Shown here in pieces: positions 61,023 through 64,000 of a stretch of 64,000 nt of DNA. A model generated the notes under the pieces. It was not told where the DNA came from, made no database searches, and saw only the letters and a program-made list of their open reading frames with translations. The translations under genes were made by a program, and so were the position numbers. The DNA comes from Fontibacterium sp040404065 (GTDB taxonomy: Bacteria > Pseudomonadota > Alphaproteobacteria > Pelagibacterales > Pelagibacteraceae). How positions within the stretch are numbered: the first letter of the stretch is position 1; every line of letters starts with the position of its first letter. The DNA is taken from NCBI GenBank assembly GCA_040404065.1, contig JBBAJM010000001.1. One strand, given 5' to 3'.

Positions 61023-61580
61023 AATCAAAATTTTCAAAATAACAGAAGTAATTTTAGGTCCAACAGTTCTTCAAATCGCGGACCAAAAGTAAACGATAGA
61101 ATTAGAGCAACCGATGTTCAGCTAATTGGAAGTGATGGTCAAAATATTGGAATCGTTTCTTTAAATGATGCGCTAATGACTGCAAAGGAGCAGGGTTTAG
61201 ATTTAATTGAAATTGCTCCAAATGCAAAACCACCTGTTTGTAAAATAACTGATTTTGGGAAATATAAATATGAATTGCAAAAAAAAGCAAGCCAAGCAAA
61301 AAAGAAACAAAAAGTAGTAACTCTTAAAGAAATTAAAATGAGACCAGGAACGGATGTTCATGATTATAATTTTAAAATGAAAGCAACTGAGAAATTTTTA
61401 GCTAAAGGAGATAAAGTAAAATTTACAATTAAATTCAAAGGAAGAGAAATGCAGCATTTACAATTGGCCAAAGATCTAGCAGGTAGAATTGTGAGCGACT
61501 TAAAAATAACTGGCAAAGTTGAACAAGCTCCAAAAATGGAAGGCAAGCAAATGACTTTCATTATTCAGCCGCTAAAATAG
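61020..61580 (+). CDS. infC: Translation initiation factor IF-3, AUU start
   Basis: Binds the 30S subunit, prevents premature 50S joining and proofreads start codons. From the ATT at 61020 the protein has 186 residues. A short Asn/Ser/Arg-rich tail is followed by the IF3-N core (NDRIRATDVQLIGSDGQNIGIVSLNDAL), and then by LDLIEIAPNAKPPVCKITDFGKYKYE and the IF3-C domain (EIKMRPGTDVHDYNFKMK, VKFTIKFKGREMQHLQLA). An ATG-only start at 61176 would discard about 52 N-terminal residues. The rare AUU codon implies autoregulation as in E. coli. Confidence 0.93.
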   Translation: MNQNFQNNRSNFRSNSSSNRGPKVNDRIRATDVQLIGSDGQNIGIVSLNDALMTAKEQGLDLIEIAPNAKPPVCKITDFGKYKYELQKKASQAKKKQKVVTLKEIKMRPGTDVHDYNFKMKATEKFLAKGDKVKFTIKFKGREMQHLQLAKDLAGRIVSDLKITGKVEQAPKMEGKQMTFIIQPLK

Positions 61581-61649
61581 CAGTTTCTTCACCTTCATAC
61601 TTATTGTTTTTCATCTTTAATATTAGTATAAACCGCAGGTATTTATTTT

Positions 61650-61856
61650 ATGTATAAGATTAAAACTAAGAGCTCAGCTAAAAAAAGATTTAGAATTACA
61701 GCAACAGGTAAAGTAAAAATGCCACAAGCGGGAAAGAGACACGGCATGATTAAAAGAAGTAATTCACAAATTCGAAAACAAAGAGGAATGGCAATTATGT
61801 CAAAGTCTGACGCGAAGATTGTTAAATCCTACATGCCAAACAGTTTAAGAGGTTAA
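61650..61856 (+). CDS. rpmI: 50S ribosomal protein L35
   Basis: Small basic ribosomal protein of 68 residues. MYKIKTKSSAKKRFRITATGKVKM followed by KRHGMIKRSNSQIRKQRGM and KSYMPNSLRG matches the L35 family throughout. Only 3 bases separate it from rplT. The 69-bp gap from infC holds a T-rich stretch and no hairpin I can defend. In E. coli L20 represses this unit; no corresponding operator was recognised here. Confidence 0.95.
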   Translation: MYKIKTKSSAKKRFRITATGKVKMPQAGKRHGMIKRSNSQIRKQRGMAIMSKSDAKIVKSYMPNSLRG

Positions 61857-61859
61857 CTT

Positions 61860-62216
61860 ATGTCACGAGTTAAACGAGGGGTAGCAAGTCACGCAAAACA
61901 TAAAAAAGTTTTAAAAGCTGCTAAGGGTTTTTACGGAAGAAGAAAAAACACAATTAGAACTGCTAAACAATCAGTAGAAAAATCTTTACAATATTCGTAC
62001 AGAGATAGAAGAACTAAAAAAAGAAATTTTAGGTCGCTTTGGATACAAAGAATTAATGCTGGCGTTAGAGAACAAGGTTTAACATATTCTAAATTTATTA
62101 GTGGTCTTATTAAATCAAAAATTTCTATTGATAGAAAAATTTTAGCAGATTTAGCCTACCAAAATCCAGAGGCTTTTAAATCCATCGTAAAAAAGGTACA
62201 GTCTAGCCTAAACTAG
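61860..62216 (+). CDS. rplT: 50S ribosomal protein L20
   Basis: Assembly-initiating large-subunit ribosomal protein of 118 residues. MSRVKRGVASHAKHKKVLKAAKGFYGRRKNTIRTA is the L20 signature, with RRTKKRNFRSLWIQRINAGVREQGLTYSKFI and DRKILADLAYQNPEAF following. The N-terminal basic tail threads into 23S rRNA. It follows rpmI after 3 bases and precedes pheS by 33 bp, with a small hairpin at the junction. Confidence 0.96.
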   Translation: MSRVKRGVASHAKHKKVLKAAKGFYGRRKNTIRTAKQSVEKSLQYSYRDRRTKKRNFRSLWIQRINAGVREQGLTYSKFISGLIKSKISIDRKILADLAYQNPEAFKSIVKKVQSSLN

Positions 62217-62227
62217 AAAAACTAGTT
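62211..62227 (+). repeat. Hairpin at the rplT-pheS junction
   Basis: Arms aactag (62211-62216) and ctagtt (62222-62227) form a perfect 6-bp stem with an A5 loop. The first arm contains the rplT stop. A second actagt copy lies at 62236-62241. There is no T-run, so it is not an intrinsic terminator; an RNA-processing or weak attenuation role is possible. Confidence 0.3.
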
Positions 62228-62249
62228 CCATAAATACTAGTAGATCACC

Positions 62250-63317
62250 ATGGATGAAATTTTACATTTAGAAAAAGAATTTAAATCTAAAATAGATCAA
62301 TCTGAGAATCTTCATAAAATTGAACAGGTAAAATCGGAAGCTTTCGGTAAAAACGGAAAGATAGGAGAACTTTTTAAAAAAATTACAACTCTTCAAGGAG
62401 AAGATAGAAAAAATTTTGCTTCAAATCTAAATAAATTAAAAGATAATATTAACAATCTTATTAATTCTAAAATAAATCTTTTTGAACAAACAGAGATTAA
62501 TAAAAAATTATCAGAAGATAGAATCGATGTTACTTTACCAGGAAGACCCATCACTTTTGGGAAAATTCATCCAGTCACGCAAGTTATCGATGAAGTAACA
62601 GCTATTTTTGGAGAGATAGGATTTTCAGTAGCAGAAGGGCCTGATGTAGAAAATGAGTATAATAATTTTACAGCATTAAATACCCCACCCCACCATCCAG
62701 CAAGAGACATGCATGATACTTTTTATTTAGGTCAAAACAAAGAAATTTTGTTACGAACACATACTTCCCCAGTTCAAATAAGAACTATGTTGTCTGGAAA
62801 ACCACCATTCAAAATTATTGCACCTGGAAGAACTTATAGATGCGATAGTGATCAAACGCACACTCCTATGTTTCATCAAGTCGAAGGTTTGCATATAGAT
62901 AAAAATGTAAACATGGGACATCTAAAAGGAGTTCTTGATTATTTTATTAGAAAATTTTTTGAAGTAGATAAAATTAAGATGAGATTTAGACCTAGTCACT
63001 TTCCTTTTACTGAGCCATCAGCAGAAGTTGACATTGGCTATGAATTAAAAGATGGGAAAATTGTTATTGGTGAGGGGGATAAATGGCTTGAAATATTGGG
63101 CTGTGGAATGGTTCATCCTAATGTTTTAAAAAATTGCAAAGTAAATACTTCAATGTATCAGGGTTATGCTTTTGGCATCGGAATTGATAGATTGGCCATG
63201 CTTAAGTATGGAATAAATGATCTAAGATCTTTTTTTGAAACAGATGTTAGATGGCTAGAACATTATGGATTTGATCCATTAGATATACCTGCAAATTATA
63301 GAGGCTTTAGCAGATGA
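62250..63317 (+). CDS. pheS: Phenylalanyl-tRNA synthetase alpha subunit
   Basis: Catalytic subunit of the alpha2beta2 PheRS. The 355-residue protein has an N-terminal coiled coil (about 1-90) that binds tRNA-Phe, then class II core motifs: HPVTQVIDEVTAIFGEIGF, LRTHTSPVQIRTM, GRTYRCDSDQTHTPMFHQVEG and the C-terminal GYAFGIGIDRLAMLKYGINDLR. It is translationally coupled to pheT through an ATGA overlap (63314-63317). Confidence 0.97.
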   Translation: MDEILHLEKEFKSKIDQSENLHKIEQVKSEAFGKNGKIGELFKKITTLQGEDRKNFASNLNKLKDNINNLINSKINLFEQTEINKKLSEDRIDVTLPGRPITFGKIHPVTQVIDEVTAIFGEIGFSVAEGPDVENEYNNFTALNTPPHHPARDMHDTFYLGQNKEILLRTHTSPVQIRTMLSGKPPFKIIAPGRTYRCDSDQTHTPMFHQVEGLHIDKNVNMGHLKGVLDYFIRKFFEVDKIKMRFRPSHFPFTEPSAEVDIGYELKDGKIVIGEGDKWLEILGCGMVHPNVLKNCKVNTSMYQGYAFGIGIDRLAMLKYGINDLRSFFETDVRWLEHYGFDPLDIPANYRGFSR

Positions 63318-64000
63318 AAATAACTTCTTCTTGGTTAAAGGATCATCTAAAGACAAGCGCAAATATCGAAAAGATTGTTTCAACTTTAAATAATATAGGA
63401 CTCGAAGTTGAAAGCGTTGGGGCAACAGATAAAAATAATTTCTTTTTAGTAGCAAAAATTATTAAAGCAGAAAAACATCCAAACGCAGATAAATTAAAAT
63501 TATGTGATGTTGATATTGGATCTGGAAAAATACTAAAAGTTGTTTGTGGAGCTTCGAATGCTAGAGATGGTTTGTTGACTGTTTATGCTAAACCAGGAGC
63601 CATTATTCCTAAAAATCAACTTAAAATTAAAGTTACTAATATTAGAGGAGTCGACTCTTATGGAATGCTTTGTTCAGAATCTGAACTAGGATTATCTGAT
63701 GAGAGCCAAGGAATTATTGAATTAGATTCAAAAAAATTTAAAGTCGGAAATAGTTATTTTAAAAATAATAGTGAACCAGCAATTGATATATCTATAACAC
63801 CTAATAGATCTGACTGTTTAGGAGTAAGAGGCATTGCAAGAGATTTATCAACAGCAGGCCTTGGAAAATTAATTGAACTGCAGCAAACTAAATTAAAAAC
63901 TAATATTAAAAATCCATTTAAAGTTATTATTCAATCTAATTCCGGATGTTCTTCATTTACTCATTGCTACATTGAAGGAATAAAAAATTCTGAAAGTCCA
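63314..64000 (+). CDS. pheT: Phenylalanyl-tRNA synthetase beta subunit (cut by window end)
   Basis: Start of the large beta subunit; about 229 residues are in the window before it runs off the end in frame. MKITSSWLKDHLKTSANIEKIV is the PheT N-terminus, followed by the tRNA-binding EMAP-like domain (VAKIIKAEKHPNADKLKLCDVDIGSG, GASNARDGLLTVYAKPGAIIP, IRGVDSYGMLCSESELGLS) and the beginning of the B3/B4 region with SITPNRSDCLGVRGIARDLSTAG. The B3/B4 editing domain and the rest lie beyond 64000. Confidence 0.96.
   Translation, partial: MKITSSWLKDHLKTSANIEKIVSTLNNIGLEVESVGATDKNNFFLVAKIIKAEKHPNADKLKLCDVDIGSGKILKVVCGASNARDGLLTVYAKPGAIIPKNQLKIKVTNIRGVDSYGMLCSESELGLSDESQGIIELDSKKFKVGNSYFKNNSEPAIDISITPNRSDCLGVRGIARDLSTAGLGKLIELQQTKLKTNIKNPFKVIIQSNSGCSSFTHCYIEGIKNSESP

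Noticed and set aside
1..64000. tRNA/rRNA genes, CRISPR arrays, transposases, phage or integrase genes
   Set aside because: No spaced direct-repeat arrays, cloverleaf-like intergenic sequence or mobile-element proteins were found on reading through; the gaps are too short for most of these.

Overview
The window reads as a 64 kb piece of a streamlined, AT-rich alphaproteobacterial chromosome. The alphaproteobacterial assignment rests on a GcrA-type cell-cycle regulator, a DUF1476 (F1-ATPase zeta inhibitor) gene, a plant-type glutamate-cysteine ligase and an LptC/KdsD/RNase D block. The low GC, very short spacers, many 1-20 bp gene overlaps and absence of IS elements, phage genes, CRISPR arrays or recognisable tRNA/rRNA genes point to a free-living marine lineage such as SAR11/Pelagibacterales or the AEGEAN-169/HIMB59 type; that finer placement is inference. 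No gap between genes exceeds about 230 bp, so no large non-coding stretch exists.

Layout. 1-2.5 kb: polyphosphate metabolism (ppk cut by the window edge, then ppx). 2.5-3.1 kb: gcrA with a promoter region carrying two NrdR-box-like palindromes. 3.1-6.7 kb: orphan ABC-2 permease, argD, argF and a sugar nucleotidyltransferase. 6.7-8.5 kb: gpmA, cutA and a lytic transglycosylase-like lipoprotein. 8.4-13.8 kb (minus): RND efflux pump, an adaptor without its alpha-helical hairpin, sseA and msrA. 13.8-18 kb: DMT exporter, AlkA-like glycosylase, DUF1330, then overlapping gshA-gshB for glutathione. 18-26 kb: oligopeptidase B, a 37-residue membrane peptide coupled to an AsmA-like protein, a GT9 glycosyltransferase, a DapA-family aldolase, an extremely lysine-rich coiled-coil protein and another DMT exporter. 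26-30 kb: FAH-family hydratase, phosphofructokinase and a complete TRAP transporter (dctP-dctQ-dctM) with an intercistronic hairpin. 30-44 kb: small household and stress genes (rhodanese, yajQ, mgtE, rlmJ, HIT, MazG-like, DUF192, prpD, PLD-like, an ArfA-like small ORF, rlmN, MBL hydrolase, GhrA, LOG, zeta inhibitor, EF-hand). 44-50 kb: metY behind a structured leader, the lipopolysaccharide block lptB-lptC-kdsD-rnd without lptA, a complex-I-associated NDUFA9-like protein and uppP. 50-57 kb: gltD-gltB and an SDR protein. 57-64 kb: alpha/beta hydrolase, GT4, then thrS-infC-rpmI-rplT-pheS-pheT, with infC starting at AUU and pheT running off the window.

Most genes are housekeeping. I found no obvious multi-gene novel defence or mobile system. 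The best leads are the paired NrdR-like boxes before gcrA, the RND adaptor lacking a TolC-contacting hairpin, the half-lysine coiled-coil protein in a genome with ppk/ppx, the ArfA-like and other very small proteins, the three-hairpin metY leader, and the OTCase in which the usual HCLP cysteine is aspartate.
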